Shown in pieces: positions 1 through 6,932 of a DNA stretch of 16,599 nt. The translations under genes were made by a program, and so were the position numbers. Each line of letters begins with the position of its first letter. Within the stretch, counting starts at the first letter, position 1. Below the pieces are notes generated by a model that was not told the origin of the DNA, ran no database searches, and saw only the letters and a program-made list of their open reading frames with translations. The stretch is from JBCBCP01 sp038530575 (GTDB lineage: Bacteria; Pseudomonadota; Alphaproteobacteria; Rhodobacterales; Rhodobacteraceae): positions 1 through 16,599 of the forward strand of contig JBCBCP010000062.1 in assembly GCA_038530575.1 (NCBI GenBank), given 5' to 3'.

Positions 1-1
1 G

Positions 2-199
2 GCTTTGCTGGACGCGATGCTGGAGCATCCGGTTCTGGTCAATCGTCCGATTGTGGCGTGCCCGCAGGGGGTACGCCTGTGCCGCCCGTCCGAGGCGGTG
101 CTGGACCTTTTGCCGAACTGGCCCGCGGGGCCTTACAGCAAAGAAGACGGCTCCCCCTTGATTGACGCTGAGGGGCGCAGGGTTGACGCAGACGGATAG
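2..199 (+). CDS. arsC: Arsenate reductase (glutaredoxin-type ArsC), C-terminal part
   Basis: The frame is open from the left edge and ends at a TAG at 197-199, so only the last 65 codons are present. The stretch HPVLVNRPIV followed by GVRLCRPSE is the hallmark C-terminal part of thioredoxin-fold ArsC proteins. The Arg in VNRPIV and the Arg residues in RLCRP correspond to the arsenate-binding arginines known in the plasmid R773 enzyme. The family reduces arsenate to arsenite in the cytoplasm using glutathione and glutaredoxin. The catalytic Cys lies in the N-terminal half, outside the window, so activity cannot be judged. A family member of unclear substrate (YfgD or Spx-like) is less likely given the RPIV/RLCRPSE pair. 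The VOC gene follows 18 bp downstream on the same strand and could be co-transcribed. Confidence 0.85.
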   Translation, partial: ALLDAMLEHPVLVNRPIVACPQGVRLCRPSEAVLDLLPNWPAGPYSKEDGSPLIDAEGRRVDADG

Positions 200-217
200 G
201 TCCGTAATGCTGACCTT

Positions 218-637
218 ATGGATTACGACACGATAGATGCGGAAAGCTTTGGCGCGTCCCTGACCGGGATTGGCGTGAACATCCTTGTGCGCGATGTCGG
301 CGCAGAGGTGGCGTTCCTGACAGAGGTGTTCGGCATGACCGCACACCAGCCAACAGCGGATTTCGCGATCATGCAGCATGGCGGCGCGGTGTTTCAGCTA
401 CACGCAGATGGCACCTACCATTCCAATCCGCTGCTGGGCCTGTTGCCGGAGACCCCGCCGCGCGGTGCGGGGATCGAGCTGCAGCTGTATCATACCGATC
501 CCGATGCCGCCGTCCTGCGGGCCAAGGCGCTAGGCGCCACCATCCTTGCCGAGCCGGCCGACAAGCCCCATGGCCTGCGCGAAGCCTATATCCTGTGCGA
601 AAACGGCTACGCGTGGGTGCCTTCGCGTCCGAAGTGA
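218..637 (+). CDS. VOC (glyoxalase/bleomycin-resistance fold) family protein
   Basis: The 139-residue protein has the single beta-alpha-beta-beta-beta layout of vicinal-oxygen-chelate proteins. It opens with GVNILVRDVGAEVAFLTEVFG, has a central ELQLYHTDPDAAVLRAKALGA, and closes with LREAYILCENGYAWVPS, a typical C-terminal strand whose Glu is usually a metal ligand. Members include glyoxalase I, dioxygenases and resistance proteins, so the exact reaction cannot be named. The start codon at 218 has no strong Shine-Dalgarno sequence, but no better in-frame start is visible. The gene lies just downstream of arsC and its last 31 bp overlap, tail to tail, the end of the minus-strand LysR gene. The pairing with arsC could mean a stress role, but that is only inference. 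Confidence 0.85.
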   Translation: MDYDTIDAESFGASLTGIGVNILVRDVGAEVAFLTEVFGMTAHQPTADFAIMQHGGAVFQLHADGTYHSNPLLGLLPETPPRGAGIELQLYHTDPDAAVLRAKALGATILAEPADKPHGLREAYILCENGYAWVPSRPK

Positions 638-1503
638 TCGGCCAATTCTGACCGCAGCCACGCGGCAAAGCGCTGCGCGGCGTCCGAGCCTTCGGCTTGC
701 GGGGCCATGATCAGGTAATAGGCCTCCGGCATTTCCGCCTGGTGGGCAAAGGGGGCGATCAGGCGGCCCTGATCGAGCCACCGCTGCGCAATCAGGCCGT
801 GGGCCAGGGTCAGCCCGCCGCCCGCTTCGGCCACGGCAAGTGTGACAGAAAAGGTGGTTGCATAGGTCACGGGAGGGTTCGGCCAAGGCAAACCAGCCTC
901 ATCTGCCCACGCCTCCCAACTGCTCAGCAGATTGGTGCAGTGAAAGAGCGGTTGCGCGGCCAGCGTTGCGTCGGTGACGGCATAGCCCGGCGCACAGACG
1001 GGAAAGTACCAATCGCGCGCCAGAAGCTCTGCGCGGACCGTATCGGCGGGGCGCAGGGAATAGCGGATTTCGACATCCGCGCCCTCAGCCAGCTCGCGCG
1101 GCTCCCACAGCTCGGTCGAGATGTTCAGGCGCACGTCTGGATGCGCGGCGGAAAGCCGGGGCAGGCGCGGGGCCAGCCAGTGGATCGCAAAACTCAGGTT
1201 GCACTGCAGGCGCACGACCCCCGCCTCGGCCCCGGTGATCGCGCGGGTGCCACGGGCCAGCGTGCGGAACGCCTCGCGCACGACAGGCAGATAGGTGATG
1301 CCGGTCTCTGTCAGCTCCAGCGCGCGGGGGCGGCGGTGGAACAGGGGGCGGCCGATATGTCCCTCCAGCGATTTGATCTGCTGGCTGACCGCGCTTTGCG
1401 TCATGTTCAGATCGCGCGCGGCGTGGGTGAAACTCAGGTGACGCGCCGCCGCCTCGAACGCGCGTAGCCAGCCAAGAGGGGGCAGGTCCTGCTGCAAGTG
1501 CAT
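607..1503 (-). CDS. LysR-type transcriptional regulator, GcvA-like
   Basis: This is a 298-residue protein of normal LysR length. The N-terminal winged helix-turn-helix (about residues 8-67) has the signature WLRAFEAAARHLSFTHAA, then MTQSAVSQQIKSLEG and a RPLF motif, which places it close to GcvA-type regulators. The rest (about 90-290) is the periplasmic-binding-protein-like effector domain. LysR proteins usually sit divergent from their target and bind the shared promoter. Here 99 bp separate its ATG from the start of the class II aldolase gene, and that gap holds a near-perfect inverted repeat at 1511-1529. The likely role is therefore effector-dependent control of the downstream catabolic genes and of itself. 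The effector cannot be deduced. Its 3' end overlaps the VOC gene by 31 bp. Confidence 0.93.
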   Translation of the reverse strand: MHLQQDLPPLGWLRAFEAAARHLSFTHAARDLNMTQSAVSQQIKSLEGHIGRPLFHRRPRALELTETGITYLPVVREAFRTLARGTRAITGAEAGVVRLQCNLSFAIHWLAPRLPRLSAAHPDVRLNISTELWEPRELAEGADVEIRYSLRPADTVRAELLARDWYFPVCAPGYAVTDATLAAQPLFHCTNLLSSWEAWADEAGLPWPNPPVTYATTFSVTLAVAEAGGGLTLAHGLIAQRWLDQGRLIAPFAHQAEMPEAYYLIMAPQAEGSDAAQRFAAWLRSELADHFGREGTHA

Positions 1504-1510
1504 AATCCGT

Positions 1511-1529
1511 GCATAAGCTCAGCTAATGC
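1511..1529. promoter_or_regulatory. Candidate LysR operator (inverted repeat) in divergent promoter region
   Basis: GCATAAGCT-C-AGCTAATGC is an inverted repeat with 9-bp arms around one central base; eight of nine arm positions are complementary. It contains the T-N11-A type spacing expected of LysR sites, and its right arm includes CTAAT, the pentamer I recall as the core recognised by E. coli GcvA. A perfect 8-bp palindrome GCTTAAGC (1528-1535) overlaps its right edge. It lies 8 bp upstream of the LysR start and 74 bp upstream of the aldolase start, an ordinary place for auto-repression plus divergent activation. I could not assign convincing -35/-10 boxes. Confidence 0.55.
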
Positions 1530-1602
1530 TTAAGCCGCGAATTATTCGTTGGTCAAGCGCCCGTCCCGTGCGGCATTTTCCAAGCGCAGCAGGGAGGCCG
1601 CC

Positions 1603-2358
1603 ATGTCAGTCACTGAGATTCGCCCCAATATCGACCACTGGCAGGAACGCGTTGACCTTGCTGCCGCGTTTCGGTGGACGGCGCGGCTGAACATGCACGA
1701 GGCGGTCGCCAATCACTTTTCGCTGTCCATCAACGAGGACGGCACGCGGTTCCTGATGAACCCGAACCAGACCCATTTCAGCCGGATCAAGGCGTCAGAC
1801 CTGATCGTCGTGGACGCGAACGATCCCGAAACGCTCGAAGGGCCGGACGCGCCCGACCCGACCGCCTGGGGCCTGCATGGCGGTCTGCACCGCCATTGCG
1901 CCCACGCCCGCTGCGCGATGCATGTGCATTCGCCCTATGCCACGGCGCTTGCGATCCTTGCCGACAGTACGTTGCCGCCCGTCGATCAGAACGCGGCGAC
2001 GTTCTATGACCGCATCGTGGTCGATGAAGACTATGGCGGGCTGGCGTTTGAAGAGGAGGGCGAACGCTGCGCCCAGCTGTTCGATGACCCGAAAAAGAAA
2101 GTCATGGTGATGGGCAATCACGGCATCATGGTGATTGGCGACACCGTCGCGGACACGTTCAACCGGCTTTACTACTTTGAACGGGCCTGCATGACGTACA
2201 TCCTCGCCCTGCAGACCGGCAAACCACTGCGCACGCTGAGCCACGCGGTCGCGGAAAAGACGGCGCAGGAGCTGGAAACCTACCCCGAGCAAGACGCACG
2301 CCATCTGGCGGAGCTGAAGGCCATCCTGGACGAGGAAGGATCAAACTATGCCAGCTGA
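1603..2358 (+). CDS. Class II aldolase/adducin family protein
   Basis: The start at 1603 is chosen because a strong ribosome binding site AGGGAGG (1591-1597) lies 5 bp upstream; a longer frame from a TTG at 1549 lacks one. The product is 251 residues. The fold signature is clear: HEAVANHFSLSI near residue 32, then HVHSPYATALAIL with H107 and H109, and VMVMGNHGIMVIGD with H173. These are the three zinc-ligand histidines of fuculose-1-phosphate-aldolase-like enzymes. The catalytic acid normally found in a SSEW-type motif before the HxH appears to be Ala88 (PTAWGLH), so classical retro-aldol chemistry is doubtful, as in many adducin-like members. Family activities include aldolases, epimerases and decarboxylases. 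It is the first gene of the plus-strand run and overlaps the next by 11 bp. Confidence 0.9.
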   Translation: MSVTEIRPNIDHWQERVDLAAAFRWTARLNMHEAVANHFSLSINEDGTRFLMNPNQTHFSRIKASDLIVVDANDPETLEGPDAPDPTAWGLHGGLHRHCAHARCAMHVHSPYATALAILADSTLPPVDQNAATFYDRIVVDEDYGGLAFEEEGERCAQLFDDPKKKVMVMGNHGIMVIGDTVADTFNRLYYFERACMTYILALQTGKPLRTLSHAVAEKTAQELETYPEQDARHLAELKAILDEEGSNYAS

Positions 2359-3340
2359 CACCTCTTCAAACATGGGCGCCGAGGCGGACAAGTGGAACCA
2401 CCACCCGGGCGAGGTCGCGCTGAACCCACTATTTGCGTGGCCGCCGCGCCCCTTGGCGGTGATCAGGTGGTACAGTGCTTATTGGTTGGCCATTTCAACC
2501 ACGACGCTCACGGTTGTGCTGGCGGTCGCGATCTATTTCACGTTGCTGCCGAGCCTCGATCAGATGGCGCAATTTGCGCCCGGCTGGATGGCGCGAGTGT
2601 GGCTGGCCAACCTTATCCCGCACGCACTGGTCGCGGGCCTTTTGCACATGTGGCTGTATCACTGGCGCGCGCAGGACAAGCGCTTCAAGTATGACCCGCG
2701 GGATCAGGCCACAAACAACGGCCATTTCACCTTTCGGAATCAGATCCATGACAACATGATCTGGACGCTGGCCAGCGGCGTGACGCAGTGGACGATCGCG
2801 CAATGGCTGGTGTTCTGGGCGATGGCCAACGGGTGGGCGCCCAGTATCCTGTTCCCGGACAATCCGGTGTGGTTCGTGCTGATGCTCCCGTTCCTTGTGG
2901 TCTGGTCGTCCTTCCATTTCTACTGGGTGCACCGGCTGCTGCACGTGCCGTTCTTCTACAAACGCGCCCATGCGCTGCACCATCGGAACATCAATGTCGG
3001 GCCGTGGTCGGGCATCTCGATGCACCCGCTGGAGCATCTGCTGTTCTACACCAATTTCGCGATCCATCTGATCGTGCCGAGCCATCCGATCCACGTGCTG
3101 TTTCACGGCTACATGCAGTCGATCCATCCGGTCTTTTCTCATAGCGGGTTTGACCAGCTTGAGATTGGGCGCGGCCGGGCGAAGATGGGTGATTTCTTTC
3201 ACCAGCTGCACCACCGCTATTTCGAGTGCAATTACGGCACGGTCGAGATGCCGTGGGACCGCTGGTTTGGCACCTTCCACAACGGATCCGAAACCGCGAC
3301 CAAAGACACCCGCGCGCGCAAAACGCAGATGTATACCTAA
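2348..3340 (+). CDS. Sterol desaturase / fatty acid hydroxylase family membrane protein (copy 1)
   Basis: The 330-residue integral membrane protein has the eight-histidine di-iron pattern of the fatty acid hydroxylase superfamily: HRLLH (195-199), HALHH (208-212), H226/H230 in a MHPLEH stretch, and HQLHH (285-289). Hydrophobic segments near 45-68, 88-105, 145-165, 173-193 and 230-250 fit inner-membrane insertion with the histidines on the cytoplasmic face. Family members use O2 and an electron donor to hydroxylate, desaturate or cleave lipids, sterols, carotenoids and alkylglycerols. The substrate here is unknown. The start has a GAGGAAGGA ribosome binding site (2332-2340) inside the end of the aldolase gene, with an 11-bp overlap. 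The next gene is a clear paralogue, so the two products may form a heteromer or act on successive positions. Confidence 0.92.
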   Translation: MPADTSSNMGAEADKWNHHPGEVALNPLFAWPPRPLAVIRWYSAYWLAISTTTLTVVLAVAIYFTLLPSLDQMAQFAPGWMARVWLANLIPHALVAGLLHMWLYHWRAQDKRFKYDPRDQATNNGHFTFRNQIHDNMIWTLASGVTQWTIAQWLVFWAMANGWAPSILFPDNPVWFVLMLPFLVVWSSFHFYWVHRLLHVPFFYKRAHALHHRNINVGPWSGISMHPLEHLLFYTNFAIHLIVPSHPIHVLFHGYMQSIHPVFSHSGFDQLEIGRGRAKMGDFFHQLHHRYFECNYGTVEMPWDRWFGTFHNGSETATKDTRARKTQMYT

Positions 3341-4297
3341 ATGGTCGCGTGGAATCACCGATATGAAGGGCCGATAACCGTAAATCCCCTCTTCACCTGG
3401 CCGATCCGGCCAAGCGCAGTTTTGCAATGGTATGTGGGCGCGTGGCTGCCAGTATCGATCTCTTTGCTGATCGTGGTGCTGGCCTTTGCCGCCGTTTGGC
3501 TTGCCGCGCCAACGCTTGATCAAGCGGCGGTGCCTGGCCTTTGGATGGTTGGCGTGCTGCTGCGCAATCTTGCTTTGGTCACATGCTTGGCAGGCGGGCT
3601 GCATTGGTATTTCCATGGCGCGCAGATTCAGGGCGACCGCCTGAAATACGACCCCCGCCCGTTTCCGCGGCCGGGGCGTATGTTCACTATGGGTCACCAG
3701 TTGCGCGACAACGTCTTTTGGACCTTATGTTCAGGCGTGCCGATCTGGACCGGGTTCGAAGTGTTGATCTGGATGGCGATGGCCAACGGCTATGCTCCTG
3801 TGACCACCTTTGCCGCGACGCCCGTGTGGTTCGTGCTGTTCTTCTTTCTGATACCGATCTGGGAAAGCTTTTATTTCTACTGGATCCACCGGCTGCTGCA
3901 TTCCAATTGGCTCTATCCCGTGCACGCCCTCCACCACCGAAACACCGATGTTGGCCCGTGGTCCGGCCTGTCGATGCACCCGGTCGAACATCTACTCTAT
4001 TTCGGCACTGCCTTGATCCACTTTGTTGTGCCTTCATCGCCTGTGCATGTGGTGTGCCACCTGATGTTCTTTGGCCTTTATGCCATCGTCACGCACACCG
4101 GGTTCGAAGGCTTGCTGGTCCGCGGTACCAAGCGCGTGCATCTGGGCAACTTCCATCATCAGATTCACCATCGCTTTTTCGAGGTGAATTACGGCACGCT
4201 CGAAGTGCCCTGGGACAAGCTGTTTGGCTCCTTCCATGACGGCACAGACGAAGGGCATGCGCAGATGAAGGCGCGGCTCAAGGCGCGGCGCCGGTAA
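3341..4297 (+). CDS. Sterol desaturase / fatty acid hydroxylase family membrane protein (copy 2)
   Basis: This 318-residue protein is paralogous to the preceding gene along its whole length. Both begin with a WNH segment and NPLF-WP-RP, share YDPR, FWTL-SGV, a block ending HRLLH, HALHHRN-VGPWSG-SMHP-EHLL, and close with HQ-HHR plus NYGT-E-PWD. The histidine clusters here are 183-187, 195-199, 213/217 and 273-277, so the di-iron ligand set looks intact. Membrane spans fall near 33-56, 67-88, 140-150, 160-182 and 220-248. The ATG follows the TAA of copy 1 with no spacer, and its own TAA shares one base with the sulfatase start, so translational coupling is likely. The function is presumably O2-dependent hydroxylation or desaturation at the inner membrane; the substrate is unknown. 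Confidence 0.92.
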   Translation: MVAWNHRYEGPITVNPLFTWPIRPSAVLQWYVGAWLPVSISLLIVVLAFAAVWLAAPTLDQAAVPGLWMVGVLLRNLALVTCLAGGLHWYFHGAQIQGDRLKYDPRPFPRPGRMFTMGHQLRDNVFWTLCSGVPIWTGFEVLIWMAMANGYAPVTTFAATPVWFVLFFFLIPIWESFYFYWIHRLLHSNWLYPVHALHHRNTDVGPWSGLSMHPVEHLLYFGTALIHFVVPSSPVHVVCHLMFFGLYAIVTHTGFEGLLVRGTKRVHLGNFHHQIHHRFFEVNYGTLEVPWDKLFGSFHDGTDEGHAQMKARLKARRR

Positions 4298-5667
4298 TGA
4301 ACGTTCTGACCCTCATGGTGGACGAAATGTCGTGGTGGGCGCTGGGCCATATGCGTGATGGCGTGCAGACGCCAAACATTGACCGGCTGGCGGCCCGGGG
4401 TATGCGCTTTGACGCGGCCTATACGCCCTCGCCTATCTGTGTGCCGGCCCGGGCGTCGGTGGCCACGGGCGTTTATGTGCATCAAACCCGCAACTGGTCC
4501 TCCGCAGAACCTTACGACGGGCAGATGCGCGGCTGGGCGCATGCGGTACGGGACGCAGGGCACGATGTGGTTTCGATCGGCAAGCTGCATTACCGCAGGC
4601 AAGAGGACGACTATGGGTTTCAGGAAACGCTTGAACCGATCCATGTGCTGAACGGGCAGGGCTGGGTGCAGGCGCTTTTGCGCGATCAGATTGTGCCGTT
4701 CGAAGGAACCGACGATATGGCGCGCGAGATTGGACCGGGCCGCACCGATTACCACGACTTCGACCGCCGCGTGACGCGCGCGGCCTGCGACTGGCTGTCC
4801 CGTCCCGAGCGGCGCGCAAAGCCATGGGCCGCTTTCGTGTCGTGGCTCGCGCCGCACTTCCCGCTGGTCGCGCCGCCCGCGGATTACGCTCTTTACGACG
4901 CCAAAGCGTTTGAGTCGGAAGCAGAGCCCGTTCCGGGCCATCCCGGCGTGGCGGAGCTTGAGGACTACTTCGACCACGACCGCTACTTCACGCCGGAGAC
5001 CCGCGGCATCGCACGTGCATCGTATTTCGGCCTGTGTACCTTCGTTGATAGGCAAGTGGGCAAGGTGCTGGACGCGCTCGACGCAGCCGGCCTAACGGAA
5101 AACACGCTGATCCTCTTCACCTCCGATCACGGTGAAATGCTCGGCGAAAAGGGGCTTTGGACCAAGTCGGTCATGTATGACAGTTCGGTGCGCGTCCCGC
5201 TGATCATGGCGGGCCCAGATGTGGAGCCGGTATCATGGAACGCGCCGGTCAGCCTGATCGACCTCGCCCCGACGATCTGTGGCGCGCTTGGCGTGAACGG
5301 TGACTGGCCCGGCGTTGATCTGCGAACGCCAGACGCTGACCGGGCGGTGCTGTCCGAATACCATGATGGGGGCTGTACCGGCGGTATCACCATGCTGCGA
5401 TGGGACAGCTACAAGCTCGTCTATTATGCGGGCCGCGCGCCGCAACTGTTCGACCTCGCTGCCGATCCTGAAGAACTGACCGACCTCAGCATCAGCCACC
5501 CAATCCTGCTGGCCGATGGCATGGGGCGCCTGCGCGCTCTGATCGATCCGGAGGTCATCAACGATCAGTGCTTTGCCGATCAAGCCAAGCGCATTGCGGC
5601 GCTGGGCGGTGCCGACGCCGTGCGCGCCATACCACAATTCGGGTTCACACCCGCCAACAGCCGTTAA
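4297..5667 (+). CDS. Sulfatase-family hydrolase (formylglycine-type, cytosolic)
   Basis: The 456-residue protein belongs to the alkaline-phosphatase-like sulfatase superfamily. The formylglycine motif C-x-P-x-R is present as C48-V-P-A-R52, followed by ASVATG. Other landmarks are TPNIDRLAARGMRFD near residue 25, GKLHYR near 95, and SDHGEMLGEKGLWTK with D277, H278 and K290 as probable metal and sulfate-binding residues. The N-terminal metal motif reads V-D9-E10 instead of the common D-D. Choline sulfatases, which I recall carry D-Q there, show that this position varies. No signal peptide is visible, so the enzyme should act in the cytoplasm on an imported or internally made ester. Choline-sulfatase-like, other sulfate ester or phosphonate monoester activity are all possible. 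It overlaps copy 2 of the desaturase by one base (TAATG). Confidence 0.92.
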   Translation: MNVLTLMVDEMSWWALGHMRDGVQTPNIDRLAARGMRFDAAYTPSPICVPARASVATGVYVHQTRNWSSAEPYDGQMRGWAHAVRDAGHDVVSIGKLHYRRQEDDYGFQETLEPIHVLNGQGWVQALLRDQIVPFEGTDDMAREIGPGRTDYHDFDRRVTRAACDWLSRPERRAKPWAAFVSWLAPHFPLVAPPADYALYDAKAFESEAEPVPGHPGVAELEDYFDHDRYFTPETRGIARASYFGLCTFVDRQVGKVLDALDAAGLTENTLILFTSDHGEMLGEKGLWTKSVMYDSSVRVPLIMAGPDVEPVSWNAPVSLIDLAPTICGALGVNGDWPGVDLRTPDADRAVLSEYHDGGCTGGITMLRWDSYKLVYYAGRAPQLFDLAADPEELTDLSISHPILLADGMGRLRALIDPEVINDQCFADQAKRIAALGGADAVRAIPQFGFTPANSR

Positions 5668-5678
5668 CGGAGACACAT

Positions 5679-6839
5679 ATGATTTACGGGCTGACTGACG
5701 AGCAGCAGATGATCGCCGACACCGTGCGATCCTTCGTCGAAAAGGAAATCTATCCCCACGAGGATCTGGTTGAACGCACAGGCGAGGTGCCGCAGGAAAT
5801 CGCGGACGAGATCAAGCGCAAGACGATCGAGCTGGGGTTCTATGCCTGCAACTTTCCTGAATCCGTTGGCTGTGCAGGCCTGAACCACGTGGAATTCGCC
5901 CTGGTTGAGCGCGAGCTGGGTCGTGGCTCCATGGCGCTCAACCACTTCTTCGGACGGCCCCAGAACATCCTCATGGCGTGCGAGGGCGAACAGGTCGAAC
6001 GTTACCTGATGCCGGCAGTCCGGGGGGAGCGGATGGACGCGCTGGCCATGACGGAACCCGGCGCGGGATCAGACGTGCGGGGCATGAAATGCGCCGCGGT
6101 GCGCGATGGCGGCGACTGGGTGGTGAACGGCACCAAGCATTTCATCTCGGGCGCTGAGCACGCAGATTTCGTGATTGTCTTCATCGCCACGGGTGAGGAT
6201 CAGACCTCGAAGGGGCCGAAAAAGCGGATTACGGCTTTCCTCGTGGATCGGGGGCATCCGGGCTTTGTCATTCGTGACGGCTACAAATCCGTCAGTCACC
6301 GTGGCTACAAGAACATGATCCTCGAATTTGATGACTGCCGCCTTCCGGACGCTGCCGTATTGGGTGCCGTCGATGGCGGGTTCGAAGTGATGAACACCTG
6401 GCTCTACGCCACCCGGATCACGGTTGCCGCCATGTCGGTCGGTCGCGCGCGGCGGGCCTTTGACTATGCGCTCGACTATGCCGCGCAGCGTGAACAGTTT
6501 GGCCAGAAGATCGGCAAGTTTCAGGGCGTCAGCTTTCAGCTTGCCGACATGGTGACGGAAATCGACGCCGCTGATCTCTTGACGCTGGCCGCCGCCGACC
6601 GACTGGACAAGGGCCTGCCCGCCAACCGCGAGATTGCGAGTGCAAAGCTTTATGCGTCGGAATGTCTGGCGCGCGTCACCGATGCGGCCATTCAGGTGCA
6701 TGGCGGTATGGGCTTGATGGATGATTACCCACTCGAGCGGTTCTGGCGCGATGCGCGGGTCGAGCGTATTTGGGATGGTACGTCCGAAATCCAGCGTCAC
6801 ATCATCAGCCGCGAGATGCTGCGTGCGCTGGGCGCTTGA
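5679..6839 (+). CDS. Acyl-CoA dehydrogenase family protein
   Basis: The start at 5679 is taken because GGAG (5669-5672) lies 6 bp upstream and the protein then begins MIYGLTDEQQMI, the usual acyl-CoA dehydrogenase N-terminus; a longer frame would run into the sulfatase gene. The product is 386 residues, normal for the family. The FAD-binding signatures AMTEPGAGSDV and the C-terminal REQFGQKIGKFQGVSFQLADM and QVHGGMGLMDDYPLERFWRDAR are intact. The catalytic-base position, usually Glu in a YEGTS motif, reads I-W-D366-G-T-S-E. This is an Asp variant seen in a known subgroup. It should oxidise an acyl-CoA to the 2-enoyl-CoA, passing electrons to ETF. It sits 11 bp after the sulfatase and ends the first block. 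With the later CoA ligase and CaiD-like protein it makes a plausible acyl-CoA pathway. Confidence 0.94.
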   Translation: MIYGLTDEQQMIADTVRSFVEKEIYPHEDLVERTGEVPQEIADEIKRKTIELGFYACNFPESVGCAGLNHVEFALVERELGRGSMALNHFFGRPQNILMACEGEQVERYLMPAVRGERMDALAMTEPGAGSDVRGMKCAAVRDGGDWVVNGTKHFISGAEHADFVIVFIATGEDQTSKGPKKRITAFLVDRGHPGFVIRDGYKSVSHRGYKNMILEFDDCRLPDAAVLGAVDGGFEVMNTWLYATRITVAAMSVGRARRAFDYALDYAAQREQFGQKIGKFQGVSFQLADMVTEIDAADLLTLAAADRLDKGLPANREIASAKLYASECLARVTDAAIQVHGGMGLMDDYPLERFWRDARVERIWDGTSEIQRHIISREMLRALGA

Positions 6840-6845
6840 GTGGGA

Positions 6846-6891
6846 TCGAACCGGCTGTGCCGGTTCGACCGGCCGGGGGCTCGGTCCCCGG
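6846..6891. terminator. Two adjacent hairpins between convergent gene ends (likely bidirectional terminator or intergenic repeat)
   Basis: Hairpin one is a perfect 9-bp stem TCGAACCGG / CCGGTTCGA around CTGTG at 6846-6868. Hairpin two has a 6-bp stem CCGGGG / CCCCGG at 6873-6878 and 6886-6891. A T-rich ATATTTT follows about 10 bp later. The pair lies 6 bp after the acyl-CoA dehydrogenase stop and 41 bp from the end of the convergent small gene, so termination for both strands is the natural reading. The GC-rich hairpin plus ATATTTT-like tail also resembles an intergenic repeat that I recall as common in Rhodobacteraceae genomes. Confidence 0.55.
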
Positions 6892-6932
6892 GCCACCAGC
6901 ATATTTTGGCTCATAAGTAGGTTGGCGCAGCG

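Noticed and set aside
697..1467. 256-codon plus-strand frame opposite the LysR gene
   Set aside because: It is an antisense shadow; the minus strand has an intact LysR HTH and full length.
1549..1602. N-terminal extension of the class II aldolase from a TTG
   Set aside because: The ATG at 1603 has a strong AGGGAGG site at ideal spacing, and the added residues (basic, low complexity) are not family-like.
2495..3697. 400-codon minus-strand open frame opposite the two desaturase genes
   Set aside because: It is a high-GC shadow frame rich in R, H, Q and P, with no family signature, lying over two genes with clear motifs.
5568..5678. N-terminal extension of the acyl-CoA dehydrogenase into the sulfatase gene
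   Set aside because: The extra 37 residues are out-of-frame sulfatase sequence; GGAG precedes the ATG at 5679.
6841..6897. tRNA-like features: GGTTCGA T-loop-like heptamer and a nearby CCACCA
   Set aside because: No acceptor, D or anticodon arm can be formed on either strand; the heptamer is part of a simple palindromic hairpin.
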